From Caballeronia terrestris (GTDB lineage Bacteria; Pseudomonadota; Gammaproteobacteria; Burkholderiales; Burkholderiaceae), in contig NZ_FCOL02000002.1 of the NCBI RefSeq assembly GCF_001544515.1, positions 62,001 through 126,000 of the forward strand: DNA of 64,000 nucleotides, in the 5' to 3' direction. Positions 28,105-36,942 of this stretch are shown piece by piece; position 1 is the stretch's first letter; every line of letters begins with the position of its first letter. A program made the position numbers and the translations under genes. Under the pieces are notes generated by a model. It was not told where the DNA came from and searched no databases. It saw only the letters and a list, made by a program, of their open reading frames with translations.

Positions 28105-29463
28105 TTACTTCTGATACCCCGCCTGCTTGACCGCGCGATCGGCGGCGGCGTTGCCGGCCTTGAGCGCGGCATCGACGTTGGTCTGCCCGGCGACCACGCC
28201 CGCGATCGACTGCCCGACGACTGTGCCGAACGACTGGAACTCGGGGATGCCGACGAACTGGATGCCGCTATACGGCACCTTCTTCAGCGACGAATCGTTC
28301 GGATCGGCGGATTCGATCGCCTTCAGCACGAAGTCGCCGAACGGTGCAGCCTGCTTGTACTCGGGGCGCGCGTAGGTCGATTTGCGCGTGCCCGGCGGCA
28401 CCGACGCCCAGCCTTCGTCCTTGCCAACCATCTCGATGTACTGCTTGCTCGTCGCCCACGTGACGAACTTCTTCGCGGCGTCCTGCGACTTCGACGTCTT
28501 CGGGATCGCGAGCGACCACGACCACAGCCAGTGCGAGCCCTTCGGCGTCACGGCGACAGGCGCCGCCGCGAAGCCGATCTTGTCGGCCACCTGCGATTGC
28601 GACTTGTTGTAGAGCATGCCGGCAGCGACCGTCGCGTCGATCCACATCGCGCATTTCCCCGACGACATCAGCGTCAGGTTCTCGTTGAAGCCGTTCGAGC
28701 TGGCTCCCGGAGGGCCGTCGCTCTTCAGCAGGTCCGCGTAGAAGCCGACCGCCTTGTGCCACTCGGGCGTGTCGAGCTGGGCCTTCCAGTTCTCGTCGAA
28801 CCAGCGGCCGCCGAACGTGTTCACGACCGTCGATACGAACGCCATGTTCTCGCCCCAGCCCGCCTTGCCGCGCAGGCAGATGCCGTACTGTCCTTTCGAC
28901 TTGTCGGTGAGCTTGTCGGCGAACTGCTTGATCTGGTCGTAGGTCGGCTGGTCGGGCATTTTGAGGCCCGCGGCCTGGAAAAGGTCCTTGCGGTAATACG
29001 TCATCGAGCTTTCGACATAGAACGGCAGCGCGTACAACTGGCCGTTGTAGGAGAGGCCGTCGCGTGCGGTCTTCACGACGTCTTCGAGATCGTAGTCGGC
29101 GGGCAGGTTCGTCATCGGGATGAGCCAGCCGCGCTTGCCCCACTGCGGCGCCTCATATGTGCCGATCGCCATCACGTCGAACTGGCCGCTGTTGGTCGTG
29201 ATGTCGGTCGTCGCGCGCTGGCGCAGCACGTTCTCTTCCAGGATCACCCATTTCAACTGGATGTCGGGATTCGCCTTCTCGAACGCCGGCGAAAGCTTCT
29301 TCAGCTCGATCATGTCCGGGTTGTTGAGCGTGGCGATCGTAACGGTGGCGGCGTGCGATGCCACCGGCGCAAGCGCGGCAGCGGAGAACGCGGCAAGGGC
29401 GAGCGTGCGTGCAGCCGATGCGCGGAGGGGCTGGACTCGTAGGTTGAGGGGGGCGCGTTTCAT
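28105..29463 (-). CDS. smoE: Polyol ABC transporter substrate-binding protein (SmoE-type)
   Basis: A 452-residue periplasmic binding protein. Residues 1-39 are a signal peptide ending PVASHAA. The mature part starts TVTIATLNNPDMIELKKLSP and has the family's two lobes. The ATG at 29461-29463 has the strong site AAGGAGACG ten bases upstream; the frame is open to 29496 without support. It is expected to bind sorbitol, mannitol or a related polyol for the SmoFGK importer. Confidence 0.9.
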   Translation of the reverse strand: MKRAPLNLRVQPLRASAARTLALAAFSAAALAPVASHAATVTIATLNNPDMIELKKLSPAFEKANPDIQLKWVILEENVLRQRATTDITTNSGQFDVMAIGTYEAPQWGKRGWLIPMTNLPADYDLEDVVKTARDGLSYNGQLYALPFYVESSMTYYRKDLFQAAGLKMPDQPTYDQIKQFADKLTDKSKGQYGICLRGKAGWGENMAFVSTVVNTFGGRWFDENWKAQLDTPEWHKAVGFYADLLKSDGPPGASSNGFNENLTLMSSGKCAMWIDATVAAGMLYNKSQSQVADKIGFAAAPVAVTPKGSHWLWSWSLAIPKTSKSQDAAKKFVTWATSKQYIEMVGKDEGWASVPPGTRKSTYARPEYKQAAPFGDFVLKAIESADPNDSSLKKVPYSGIQFVGIPEFQSFGTVVGQSIAGVVAGQTNVDAALKAGNAAADRAVKQAGYQK

Positions 29464-29610
29464 GTTGTTTCGTCTCCTTTTTCGTGAGCACGGCACTCGT
29501 GCTGCGTGGCTTGCTGATTGTTGGTGTGATGCGCTTCCTGCGATATCTGCGCCAATCCAATATAGACGGCGCCCGATGGCATTTAAGTGACCGTTGTGAA
29601 GTGACCGGAC

Positions 29611-29626
29611 CTGAGCGTGCGCTCAG
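29611..29626. promoter_or_regulatory. Perfect inverted repeat upstream of smoE
   Basis: CTGAGCG-TG-CGCTCAG is a perfect 7+2+7 palindrome that overlaps the stop codon of the sorbitol dehydrogenase gene, about 150 bp upstream of smoE. Its arms resemble the CTGAGCG-AA-CGCTCTG site upstream of the dehydrogenase. It could be an operator of the polyol regulon. Confidence 0.45.
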
Positions 29627-30396
29627 CTCATCCAGTTGCCACCGTCGACATTCAATGTCTGCGCGGTGATGTAATCCGAATCCACCGATGCGAGGAAGAG
29701 CGCCGCGCCCGTCAGGTCAGCAGGCAGGCCCATGCGGCCGAGCGGCACTTCCTCGCCCACGAGCCGCTTCTTCTCGCCGAGCGGCCGGTTCTCGTACTTC
29801 GCGAAGAGTGCGTCAACCTGCTCCCACATCGGCGTATCGACGACGCCCGGCGCGATGCCGTTCACGTTGATGCGTTCCTTCGCGAGCGCGAGCGCCGCCG
29901 ACTGCGTATAGCTGATGACGGCGGCCTTCGTCGCGCAATAGTGCGAGACAAGCGACTCGCCGCGCCGGCCCGCCTGCGACGCCATGTTGATGATCTTGCC
30001 GCCGCGGCCCTGCTCGACCATGCGAAGTGCCACCGCCTGCATCAGGAAGAACATGCCCTTCACGTTGACCGCGTAAAGGCGGTCGTAGACGTCCCAGGAT
30101 TCGTCGAGGATCGGGCGCATGTCGAAGAGCGCCGCGTTGTTCAAGAGGATGTCGATACCGCCGAAGCGCTCGACCGTCGAATCGGCGATGCGCTGGATGT
30201 CTTCGCGCTTCGTCACGTCTGCGCGCAGAGCCAGCACACGGTCCGCGGTCGCGGTGTAACGCTGTGCGAGTTCGCCCTCGTCCTTCACGTCGACGACGAC
30301 GACTTTCGCGCCTTCGTCGAGATACCGCTTCGCTACCGCCTCGCCGATGCCGCTCGCGGCGCCAGTGATGATCGCTACCTTGTCTTGCAGTTTCAA
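29623..30396 (-). CDS. smoS: Sorbitol dehydrogenase, short-chain (SmoS-type)
   Basis: A 257-residue short-chain dehydrogenase that oxidises sorbitol to fructose with NAD. The Rossmann motif is AIITGAASGIGEAVAKR, NNAA is present (ILLNNAALFD), and the catalytic Ser-Tyr-Lys are in NMASQAG and SHYCATKAA. I chose TTG at 30394-30396 (LKLQDKVAII) because GGAGA lies just upstream and the family begins there; the open frame to 30492 would add 32 unrelated residues. It leads the minus-strand polyol operon. Confidence 0.88.
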   Translation of the reverse strand: MKLQDKVAIITGAASGIGEAVAKRYLDEGAKVVVVDVKDEGELAQRYTATADRVLALRADVTKREDIQRIADSTVERFGGIDILLNNAALFDMRPILDESWDVYDRLYAVNVKGMFFLMQAVALRMVEQGRGGKIINMASQAGRRGESLVSHYCATKAAVISYTQSAALALAKERINVNGIAPGVVDTPMWEQVDALFAKYENRPLGEKKRLVGEEVPLGRMGLPADLTGAALFLASVDSDYITAQTLNVDGGNWMS

Positions 30397-30430
30397 GGCT
30401 GTCTCCGGGTTCGTTTTCCGCTTCGCCGCC

Positions 30431-30483
30431 CTGAGCGAACGCTCTGCGTGCGAACAATTGCTCTCTCTTTGATCGAATGATCG
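30431..30483 (-). promoter_or_regulatory. Polyol-regulon elements upstream of smoS
   Basis: Two sites lie 35-87 bp before the TTG start. CTGAGCG-AA-CGCTCTG at 30431-30446 is a near-perfect palindrome. Bases 30455-30483, read in the direction of the gene, start CGATCATTCG and end GAGAGCAATTG, and agree at 25 of 29 positions with the element upstream of the polyol dehydrogenase at 17734. Confidence 0.5.
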
Positions 30484-30643
30484 GCGACGCATCGAGCGCT
30501 GTCAAGGCGCGTTGCGATCTTTCGATGCTGCGCCGCGCCATGCGGCCCGACTCCGGGAAAACCCCTGCCGGCGCGGTTGACAGCGAAATCGAAGGGAATT
30601 GAAATGCGTGCAGTCGATTGGAAATCGGATGAGCAAAAGGCAG

Positions 30644-30658
30644 TGATACGTTATATCA
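30644..30658. promoter_or_regulatory. Zur-box candidate
   Basis: TGATACGTTATATCA has perfect TGATA/TATCA arms and an AT-rich core like known proteobacterial Zur operators. It ends 39 bp before the zur start codon. Zinc-loaded Zur would repress zur-znuACB from here. Confidence 0.6.
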
Positions 30659-30697
30659 TCTCGTAAATTTCCGAATCACGAAAACCCGCGAGAACCC

Positions 30698-31156
30698 ATG
30701 TCCGCGTCATACGAACACATGCTGTCCCGCGCCGAAGCGCTCGCCGCCGAACGCGGCATTGCGCTCACGCCATTGAGGCGCCAGGTCTACGAACTCGTCC
30801 TCCGCGCGCAAAAGCCGATCGGCGCCTACGACCTGATCGACGCGATGGAGCCGCATCGGGGCGGCCGCGTGCCGCCCACGACGATCTATCGCGCGCTCGA
30901 CTTTCTCGTCGAGAACGGCTTCGTGCACCGGATCGCCTCGAAGAACGCGTTCTTCGCGTGCTGCGACGTCGGCCAGCCGCACGAAAGCCAGTTCCTCATC
31001 TGCGACGAATGCGGCGCGACGCTCGAAATCCCCGGCGACGAACTCGCCTCCACGCTCTCCGCGAGCGCACCTGCGCACGGCTTCGAGGTACGCCATCAGG
31101 TCGTCGAATTGAGCGGCCTGTGCAGCGAGTGCCAGCACAAGCAACGCGACTCTTGA
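30698..31156 (+). CDS. zur: Zinc uptake regulator, Fur family
   Basis: A 152-residue Fur-family repressor. The winged helix spans ALTPLRRQVYELVLRAQKPI to TTIYRALDFLVENGFVHRI. The zinc-binding cysteines are visible in FACCDVGQPHESQFLICDECG and at the end in CSECQH, a cysteine-rich pattern typical of Zur. It heads the znuACB operon, 43 bp before znuA, behind a palindromic site. Confidence 0.9.
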   Translation: MSASYEHMLSRAEALAAERGIALTPLRRQVYELVLRAQKPIGAYDLIDAMEPHRGGRVPPTTIYRALDFLVENGFVHRIASKNAFFACCDVGQPHESQFLICDECGATLEIPGDELASTLSASAPAHGFEVRHQVVELSGLCSECQHKQRDS

Positions 31157-31199
31157 CCCTTCCGACAACGATCCCAAGAACAATCCGGTCGATACGAAC

Positions 31200-32084
31200 A
31201 TGAAGAACATCCTGATGGCCGCCGCGCTTTTGCTCGGCTTGTGCAGCGTTGTCGTGGCGCAAAGTCAAACTCAACCTCAACGCATCGCCGTGGTCGCGGC
31301 AGAGAACTTCTACGCCGATGTCGTGAAGCAGTTGGGCGGCGACCGCGTGCAGGTGACGAGCATCCTCAACAATCCCGACGAAGACCCGCATCTCTTCGAA
31401 GCCAGCCCGAAGACGGCGCGCGCGTTGCAGCACGCGGCGCTCGTCGTCTACAACGGTGCCGACTACGATCCGTGGATGGACAAGCTGCTCGCGGTATCGA
31501 AGGGTGAGAAGCGCACGACGATCGTTGTCGCCCAACTCGTCGGCAAGAAGTCCGGCGACAACCCGCATCTCTGGTACGACCCGGCGACGATGCCCGTCGT
31601 CGCGAAGGCCGTGAGCCGCTATCTCGTTGAGGCCGATCCGGCGCACAAGAGCGACTACGACGCGCGTCTTTCGACCTTCCTCGCGTCGATGAAGACGATC
31701 GACAACCGCGTCGCCGTGCTCAATTCGCACTACAAGGGCGTGCCCGTGACCGCGACCGAGCCGGTCTTCGGCTACATGGCGGACGCGATCGGCTTCGAAA
31801 TGCGCAACCAGCGCTTCCAGCTCGCCGCGATGAACGAGACCGAACCCAGCGCCGCCGATATCGCCGCCTTTGAAAAAGACCTGCGCGAACGCCGCGTGCA
31901 CGTGCTGATCTACAACAGCCAGGCGACGGAAGCGCTCACGAAGCGCATGCTCAAGCTCTCGAAGGACTGGCGCGTGCCGAGCGTGAGCGTCACCGAGACG
32001 CTGCCCGCCGGCAAGACCTATCAGCAATGGATGACTTCCCAGCTCGACGCCCTGTCCGGCGCGCTGCAAGGATGGCAACGATGA
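31200..32084 (+). CDS. znuA: Zinc ABC transporter substrate-binding protein
   Basis: A 294-residue periplasmic metal-binding protein of the cluster 9 family. It begins with a signal peptide (LMAAALLLGLCSVVVAQS). Ligand-bearing segments are DPHLFEASP, GDNPHLWYDP, VPVTATEPVFGY and AAMNETEPSA. It lacks the long histidine-rich loop of many ZnuA proteins, but ZnuC here carries a histidine-rich tail instead. It overlaps znuC by ATGA. Confidence 0.9.
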   Translation: MKNILMAAALLLGLCSVVVAQSQTQPQRIAVVAAENFYADVVKQLGGDRVQVTSILNNPDEDPHLFEASPKTARALQHAALVVYNGADYDPWMDKLLAVSKGEKRTTIVVAQLVGKKSGDNPHLWYDPATMPVVAKAVSRYLVEADPAHKSDYDARLSTFLASMKTIDNRVAVLNSHYKGVPVTATEPVFGYMADAIGFEMRNQRFQLAAMNETEPSAADIAAFEKDLRERRVHVLIYNSQATEALTKRMLKLSKDWRVPSVSVTETLPAGKTYQQWMTSQLDALSGALQGWQR

Positions 32085-32986
32085 GCGGTGCTTCTGACAA
32101 CGCGATCGAAGTCGAGCACGTCACGCTCGAACTCGGGGGGCGCGCGATCCTCAACCATGCGAGCTTCACCGTGCGCACGGGCGAGTTCATCGGCGTGCTC
32201 GGGCCGAACGGCGCGGGCAAGACCACGCTGATGCGCGCGCTGCTCGGGCTTTTGCCGCTCTCGGGCGGGTCGATCCGCGTGGGCGGCGAGGCGGTCGTGC
32301 GCGGCAATCCGTCGATCGGGTATATGCCGCAGATTCGCAGCGGCCTAGCGGGCCGGCGTGTGCGCGGTCGCGATTTCGTCACGATGGCCGCCGATGGTCA
32401 CCGCTGGGGTGTGCCGCACGCGGGAGCCGCGATCCGCGCGGACGTCGATCGCGTGCTCGATCTCGTCGATGCTCATGCGTTGGCGGCGCGGCCATTGTCA
32501 GAGCTGTCGGGCGGCGAGCGGCAGCGGCTTCTGCTTGCGCAGTGCCTGCTCGGCAACCCGAAGGTACTGCTGCTCGACGAACCGCTCATCAGCCTCGATC
32601 CGCGGCATCAGACGGGCGTGGTCGATCTCGTGCGGCGCGTGCAGCGCGAGCTCAACATCACCGTGCTGTTTTCAGCGCACGAGCTCAACCCGCTCCTCAA
32701 TTCGCTCGATCGCGTGCTGTATCTCGGCAACGGGCGCGCGGCGCTCGGCACCGTCGATGAAGTCATCACTAAGCCGGTGCTCTCGCAACTCTACGGCTCA
32801 CCGATCGACGTCATGCGCGTGAACGGCCGCATCTTCGTGATGTCAGGCGACGTCGAGATCGACAAGCTCGATCACGCGCACGAAGAAGGCGACGATGGCC
32901 ACGAGCATGAACATGAGCACGATCACGGGCATGACCACGGACACGATCACGCTCACAAGGCCAAAGGAAAGCACACCCATGTTTGA
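32081..32986 (+). CDS. znuC: Zinc ABC transporter ATP-binding protein with histidine-rich tail
   Basis: A 301-residue ABC ATPase. Walker A is GPNGAGKTT, the signature LSGGERQRLLLAQ, Walker B LLLDEPLIS and the switch SAHELNP. The ATG at 32081 overlaps the znuA stop; the frame is open to 32027 within znuA. The last 35 or so residues have about 14 histidines in H-D/E-H runs (HEHEHDHGHDHGHDH), a likely zinc-binding or zinc-sensing tail facing the cytoplasm. Confidence 0.9.
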   Translation: MSGASDNAIEVEHVTLELGGRAILNHASFTVRTGEFIGVLGPNGAGKTTLMRALLGLLPLSGGSIRVGGEAVVRGNPSIGYMPQIRSGLAGRRVRGRDFVTMAADGHRWGVPHAGAAIRADVDRVLDLVDAHALAARPLSELSGGERQRLLLAQCLLGNPKVLLLDEPLISLDPRHQTGVVDLVRRVQRELNITVLFSAHELNPLLNSLDRVLYLGNGRAALGTVDEVITKPVLSQLYGSPIDVMRVNGRIFVMSGDVEIDKLDHAHEEGDDGHEHEHEHDHGHDHGHDHAHKAKGKHTHV

Positions 32987-33761
32987 ATACGACTTCATGG
33001 TGAATGCGTTCGCGGCGTCGGGGATCGTCGCGGTGCTGGCGGGGATCGTCGGGTACTTTCTCGTGCTGCGCGGGCAGACCTTCGCCGGTCACGCGCTCTC
33101 GCACGTCGGCTTTACCGGCGCGACGGGCGCGGTGCTGGTCGGCGTGTCGCCGCTCTGGGGCATGGTCGGCTTCACGCTCGCGGCGGGCGTCGGCATGGGC
33201 GCGCTCGGCGAAAAGCTGTCGGGACGCGATGTCGCGATCGGCGTGATCTTGTCGCTGTCGTTGGGTCTCGGGCTGCTGTTCCTGCACTTCTTCACCGCCT
33301 ACGCGACGCAGGCCACCGCCCTTCTTTTCGGCAACGTGCTCGGCGTGAGCCACGAGACGCTCGCCGTGCTGGCGGGGCTCGCGGTTGTGAGCCTCGTCGC
33401 GCTCGCGGCGATCATGCGGCCGCTGCTGTTCGCTTCGCTGCAGCCTGAATTGGCAGAAGCGAAGGGCGTGTCGCTGCGTTTCGTGTCGGTGCTGTTCCTG
33501 TCGATCACGGCGCTCGCGGTGGCGGCGTGCACGCAGATCGTCGGCGTGCTGCTCGTGTTCGCGCTGATGGTCGGACCGGCCGCGGCCGCGCAGAACGTGA
33601 CGACGCGGCTCTGGACCGGGCTCCTGCTCGCCGCCGTGTTCGCGTTGGGGCAAGCGTGGGCGGGACTCACGCTCGCCTACTACACCGACTGGCCGACGAG
33701 CTTCTGGATCACGATGCTCGCGGCGCTGGTCTATGGCGGGAGTCTGGTGACGCGCCGGTGA
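32979..33761 (+). CDS. znuB: Zinc ABC transporter permease
   Basis: A 260-residue ABC-3 family permease with about eight helices, starting MFEYDFMVNAFAASGIVAVL. The conserved loop LRGQTFAGHALSHVGFTGAT and the later helix-rich region fit ZnuB. The ATG at 32979 has AAAGGAAAG upstream and lies 8 bp inside znuC. It ends the zur-znuACB operon; the IS630 element begins 10 bp after its stop codon. Confidence 0.9.
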   Translation: MFEYDFMVNAFAASGIVAVLAGIVGYFLVLRGQTFAGHALSHVGFTGATGAVLVGVSPLWGMVGFTLAAGVGMGALGEKLSGRDVAIGVILSLSLGLGLLFLHFFTAYATQATALLFGNVLGVSHETLAVLAGLAVVSLVALAAIMRPLLFASLQPELAEAKGVSLRFVSVLFLSITALAVAACTQIVGVLLVFALMVGPAAAAQNVTTRLWTGLLLAAVFALGQAWAGLTLAYYTDWPTSFWITMLAALVYGGSLVTRR

Positions 33762-33771
33762 GCGTCTGCTA

Positions 33772-34937
33772 GTGGTCTGCGTCAAACGGATTGCATCTTA
33801 TTCAGCTTGGCCCTGGCACGCGTCACTTTCGCGAGGATGTCGGAAGCCTTTGCTGTCCAGATGAACGGTTTCGGATGACGATTGTGCTTCTGCACGTACT
33901 GTTCGATCGTGCCGATCAATTCGGGTACCGAGTGGAACGCCGCACGTCGCAACTGGTTCTCTGACAAGTCACGAAAGAAGCGTTCAACCATGTTGAGCCA
34001 AGAGGCACTGGTGGGCGTGAAATGCATGTGGAACCGCGGGTGCTTGGCGAGCCACGCCTGCACCTCCGGGTGCTTATGGGTTGCATAGTTGTCAGCGATC
34101 AAATGCAGCTCTTTGTTCTTAGGCGTATTGCAATCGATCTGGCGCAAGAAGCTCAGCCACTCCTGGTGACGATGTTTTGCCTGGCACTGGCCAATGACAC
34201 TGCCATCGAGCGTGTTCATCGCGGCAAACAGTGTGGTTACACCATTGCGCTTGTAATCGTGCGTCATCGTTTGACCGCGACCTCGCTTCAGCGGCAATCC
34301 GGGCTGGGTCCGGTCAAGCGCCTGGATCTGGCACTTCTCATCGCAGCACAAGACCAAGGCGTGCTCCGGGGGATCGAGATACAGCCCGACGATGTCCTCG
34401 AGTTTCTCGGCGAAGTGCTTGTCGTTTGATACCTTGAAGCTCTCTAACCGATGCGGCTTAAGGCCGTGCGCTTGCCAGATGCGCCGCACGCTCGCCGCAC
34501 TTACACCGGCCACCGCCGCCATGCTGCGTGTGCTCCAATGCGTGGCGTTATCCGGACGCTGCTGCGTCGTCAGCGCCACGACGGTCTTGACCTTGCGCGC
34601 GGAGATCTTCGGCTTGCGCCCGGGTCGAGTCTCATCCCGTTCGATCCCCGTCACCCCGTCAGCGATAAAGCGACCACGCCAGCGCGCCACCGTGCCTCGC
34701 CAGATAGCAAGGTCTGCACCGATCTCTTTGTCTGTCTTGCCCTGTGCTGCGAGCAAAATCATCTTGGCGCGCTCGGCCAGTCGAACCGGAATCGTTCGGC
34801 CAGTAGCCCACGTCTCTAACTGTTTGCGCTGTGCTTCGCTTAACTCAACTTTCGCCGCGATTCTCATGAGTTCTCCCTCCATGCAAATGGAGACTCACAA
34901 ATCGTCATTAAGTTGCATTACTTGTGACGCACTGCAC
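33772..34937 (-). mobile_element. IS630-family insertion sequence, 1166 bp
   Basis: The element is bounded by TA dinucleotides at 33770-33771 and 34938-34939, each within CTAG, the known IS630 target and duplication. Its imperfect terminal inverted repeats (33772-33800 and 34909-34937) match at 21 of 29 positions, both beginning GTG and ending CTTA, with a shared TGCGTCA block. One transposase gene fills it. The insertion lies in the short gap between the convergent znuB and fghA stops. Confidence 0.9.
33782..34867 (-). CDS. IS630-family transposase
   Basis: A 361-residue transposase. The N-terminal half has two helix-turn-helix regions (KTDKEIGADLAIWRGTVARW and WSTRSMAAVAGVSAASVRRI). The DDE domain shows LVLCCDEKCQIQAL, LIADNYATHKHPEV and SASWLNMVERFF, giving the Asp, Asp and Glu. 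The ATG at 34865-34867 is chosen because GGAGG lies just upstream; an earlier ATG at 34882 would include that site. The gene appears intact and its stop lies inside the left terminal repeat. Confidence 0.92.
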   Translation of the reverse strand: MRIAAKVELSEAQRKQLETWATGRTIPVRLAERAKMILLAAQGKTDKEIGADLAIWRGTVARWRGRFIADGVTGIERDETRPGRKPKISARKVKTVVALTTQQRPDNATHWSTRSMAAVAGVSAASVRRIWQAHGLKPHRLESFKVSNDKHFAEKLEDIVGLYLDPPEHALVLCCDEKCQIQALDRTQPGLPLKRGRGQTMTHDYKRNGVTTLFAAMNTLDGSVIGQCQAKHRHQEWLSFLRQIDCNTPKNKELHLIADNYATHKHPEVQAWLAKHPRFHMHFTPTSASWLNMVERFFRDLSENQLRRAAFHSVPELIGTIEQYVQKHNRHPKPFIWTAKASDILAKVTRARAKLNKMQSV

Positions 34938-35785
34938 TAGGCGCACAAGACCCGCGCGTGATGCGCGATGTGCTCGCCGACGAAGGTCGAAATGAAGTAG
35001 TACCCGTGGTCGTAGCCTTCGTGCCGGCGCAGCGTCAACTTCTGCCCGGCTTCAGCGGCGGCCGCTTCGAACACCTCGGGAAAAAGCTGCTCGGCGAGAA
35101 ACTGATCGGCGAGTCCCTGATCGATCAGGATGCCCTCAGCAAAACGCCCCGCCGAAGCGCTCTTCACCAGTTCGCTCGCGTCGTACTGCCTCCACGCTTC
35201 GCGGTCGTCGCCGAGATAGCCTGAGAACGCCTTCACGCCCCACGGACAGCGCGAAGGCGCGGCAATCGGCGCGAACGCCGACACCGATCGATACACCTCC
35301 GGATTGCGCAGCGCGAGCACGAGCGCGCCGTGACCGCCCATCGAATGCCCGAAGATGCCGAGCCGGTCGCCGTTCACCGGCAGCTCCGCAAGCACCGCTT
35401 CGCGCAAGTCCTGCGTCACGTACGAATACATCCGATAGTGCTTCGACCACGGTTCCCGCGTCGCATCGACGTAAAAGCCTGCGCCCACGCCGAAGTCCCA
35501 CGCGGCGCTTTCGTCCGGCACGTTCGCGCCGCGCGGACTTGTATCGGGCGAGATCAGCGCGATGCCGTGCTCCGCGGCGTAGCGCTGTGCACCGGCCTTG
35601 ATCGCGAACGTCTCTTCGGTGCAGGTCAAGCCAGCCAGATAGAACAGCGCCGGCACTTTCCCCGACGATGCCTCTTCCGGCAGAAACACCGAAAAGCGCA
35701 TCGGCAGACCGATCGACTTCGAATCGTGCCGATAGGTCCGCTGCACGCCGCCCCACGAGCGATGTTCTTCCACGAGTTCAAGCAT
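34937..35785 (-). CDS. fghA: S-formylglutathione hydrolase
   Basis: A 282-residue alpha/beta hydrolase that releases formate from S-formylglutathione in the glutathione-dependent formaldehyde pathway. The nucleophile elbow is FGHSMGGHGA; SPDTSPRGANVPD and YDHGYYFIS carry other family-specific residues, including the catalytic His. The ATG at 35783-35785 matches the family start (MLELVEEHRSWGGVQRTYRH). Its TAG stop straddles the IS630 junction: TA is target and the G is the element's first base. Confidence 0.93.
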   Translation of the reverse strand: MLELVEEHRSWGGVQRTYRHDSKSIGLPMRFSVFLPEEASSGKVPALFYLAGLTCTEETFAIKAGAQRYAAEHGIALISPDTSPRGANVPDESAAWDFGVGAGFYVDATREPWSKHYRMYSYVTQDLREAVLAELPVNGDRLGIFGHSMGGHGALVLALRNPEVYRSVSAFAPIAAPSRCPWGVKAFSGYLGDDREAWRQYDASELVKSASAGRFAEGILIDQGLADQFLAEQLFPEVFEAAAAEAGQKLTLRRHEGYDHGYYFISTFVGEHIAHHARVLCA

Positions 35786-35799
35786 CGTCGCAGTCTCCG

Positions 35800-36906
35800 T
35801 TAGTACAGCACGACCGAGCGGATCGACTCGCCCTTCTTCATCAGATCGAAGCCTTCGTTGATGCGTTCGAGCGGCAGATGGTGCGTGATGAGATCGTCGA
35901 TGTTGATCTTGCCTTCCATGTACCAGTCGACGATCTTCGGCACGTCGGTGCGTCCGCGCGCGCCGCCGAACGCCGAGCCTTTCCACTCGCGGCCCGTGAC
36001 GAGCTGAAACGGCCGCGTCGAGATTTCCTCGCCCGCCGCCGCCACACCGATGATGAACGACTGCCCCCAGCCCTTGTGCGTGCATTCGAGCGCCTGGCGC
36101 ATCAGCTTCACGTTGCCGACGCATTCGAACGAATAGTCGGCGCCCCCATCGGTGAGTTGCACGATGTGGTCGACGACGTTCTCCACTTCCTTCGGGTTGA
36201 TGAAGTGCGTCATGCCGAACTTCTTCGCGAGTTCGACGCGCCCCGGATTGATATCGACGCCGATGATCTTGTCCGCGCCGACCATCTTCGCGCCCTGAAT
36301 CACGTTGAGCCCAATGCCGCCGAGCCCGAACACGACCACGTTCGCACCCGCCTCGACCTTCGCCGAATACACGACCGCGCCGACGCCCGTCGTCACGCCG
36401 CAGCCGATGTAGCAGATCTTGTCGAACGGCGCGTCCTCACGCACTTTCGCGACCGCGATCTCGGGAACGACGATGTAGTTCGAAAACGTCGACGTGCCCA
36501 TGTAGTGAAAGAGCGGCTTGCCGTCGAGCGAAAAGCGCGAGGTTGCATCGGGCATGAGGCCGCGGCCTTGCGTCGAGCGGATCGCCTGACAGAGGTTCGT
36601 CTTGCGCGACAGGCAGAACTTGCACTGGCGGCACTCCGGCGTATAGAGCGGAATGACGTGATCGCCCTTCTTCAGCGTGCCGACGCCCGGCCCCACGTCG
36701 ACGATCACGCCCGCGCCTTCGTGCCCGAGGATCGCCGGGAAAATCCCCTCGGGATCAGCGCCCGAGAGCGTGTAGTAATCGGTGTGGCAGATGCCCGTCG
36801 CCTTCACCTCGATCAGCACCTCGCCGGCGCGCGGCCCTTCGAGATCGACCTCTTCGATCGTCAGCGGCTTGCCTGCTTCCCATGCGATGGCGGCTTTGGT
36901 TTTCAT
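35800..36906 (-). CDS. adhC: S-(hydroxymethyl)glutathione dehydrogenase (class III ADH)
   Basis: A 368-residue zinc-dependent alcohol dehydrogenase. The catalytic zinc site is in [19 protein letters not shown] and GHEGAGV, the structural zinc cysteines in [17 protein letters not shown], and the NAD fold is [13 protein letters not shown]. It oxidises S-hydroxymethylglutathione to S-formylglutathione, the substrate of FghA, whose gene starts 14 bp downstream. Also called frmA or flhA elsewhere. Confidence 0.93.
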   Translation of the reverse strand: MKTKAAIAWEAGKPLTIEEVDLEGPRAGEVLIEVKATGICHTDYYTLSGADPEGIFPAILGHEGAGVIVDVGPGVGTLKKGDHVIPLYTPECRQCKFCLSRKTNLCQAIRSTQGRGLMPDATSRFSLDGKPLFHYMGTSTFSNYIVVPEIAVAKVREDAPFDKICYIGCGVTTGVGAVVYSAKVEAGANVVVFGLGGIGLNVIQGAKMVGADKIIGVDINPGRVELAKKFGMTHFINPKEVENVVDHIVQLTDGGADYSFECVGNVKLMRQALECTHKGWGQSFIIGVAAAGEEISTRPFQLVTGREWKGSAFGGARGRTDVPKIVDWYMEGKINIDDLITHHLPLERINEGFDLMKKGESIRSVVLY

Positions 36907-36942
36907 CGTTGCGTTCCTCGTATTCGTGACAGAGTGTTCCGT

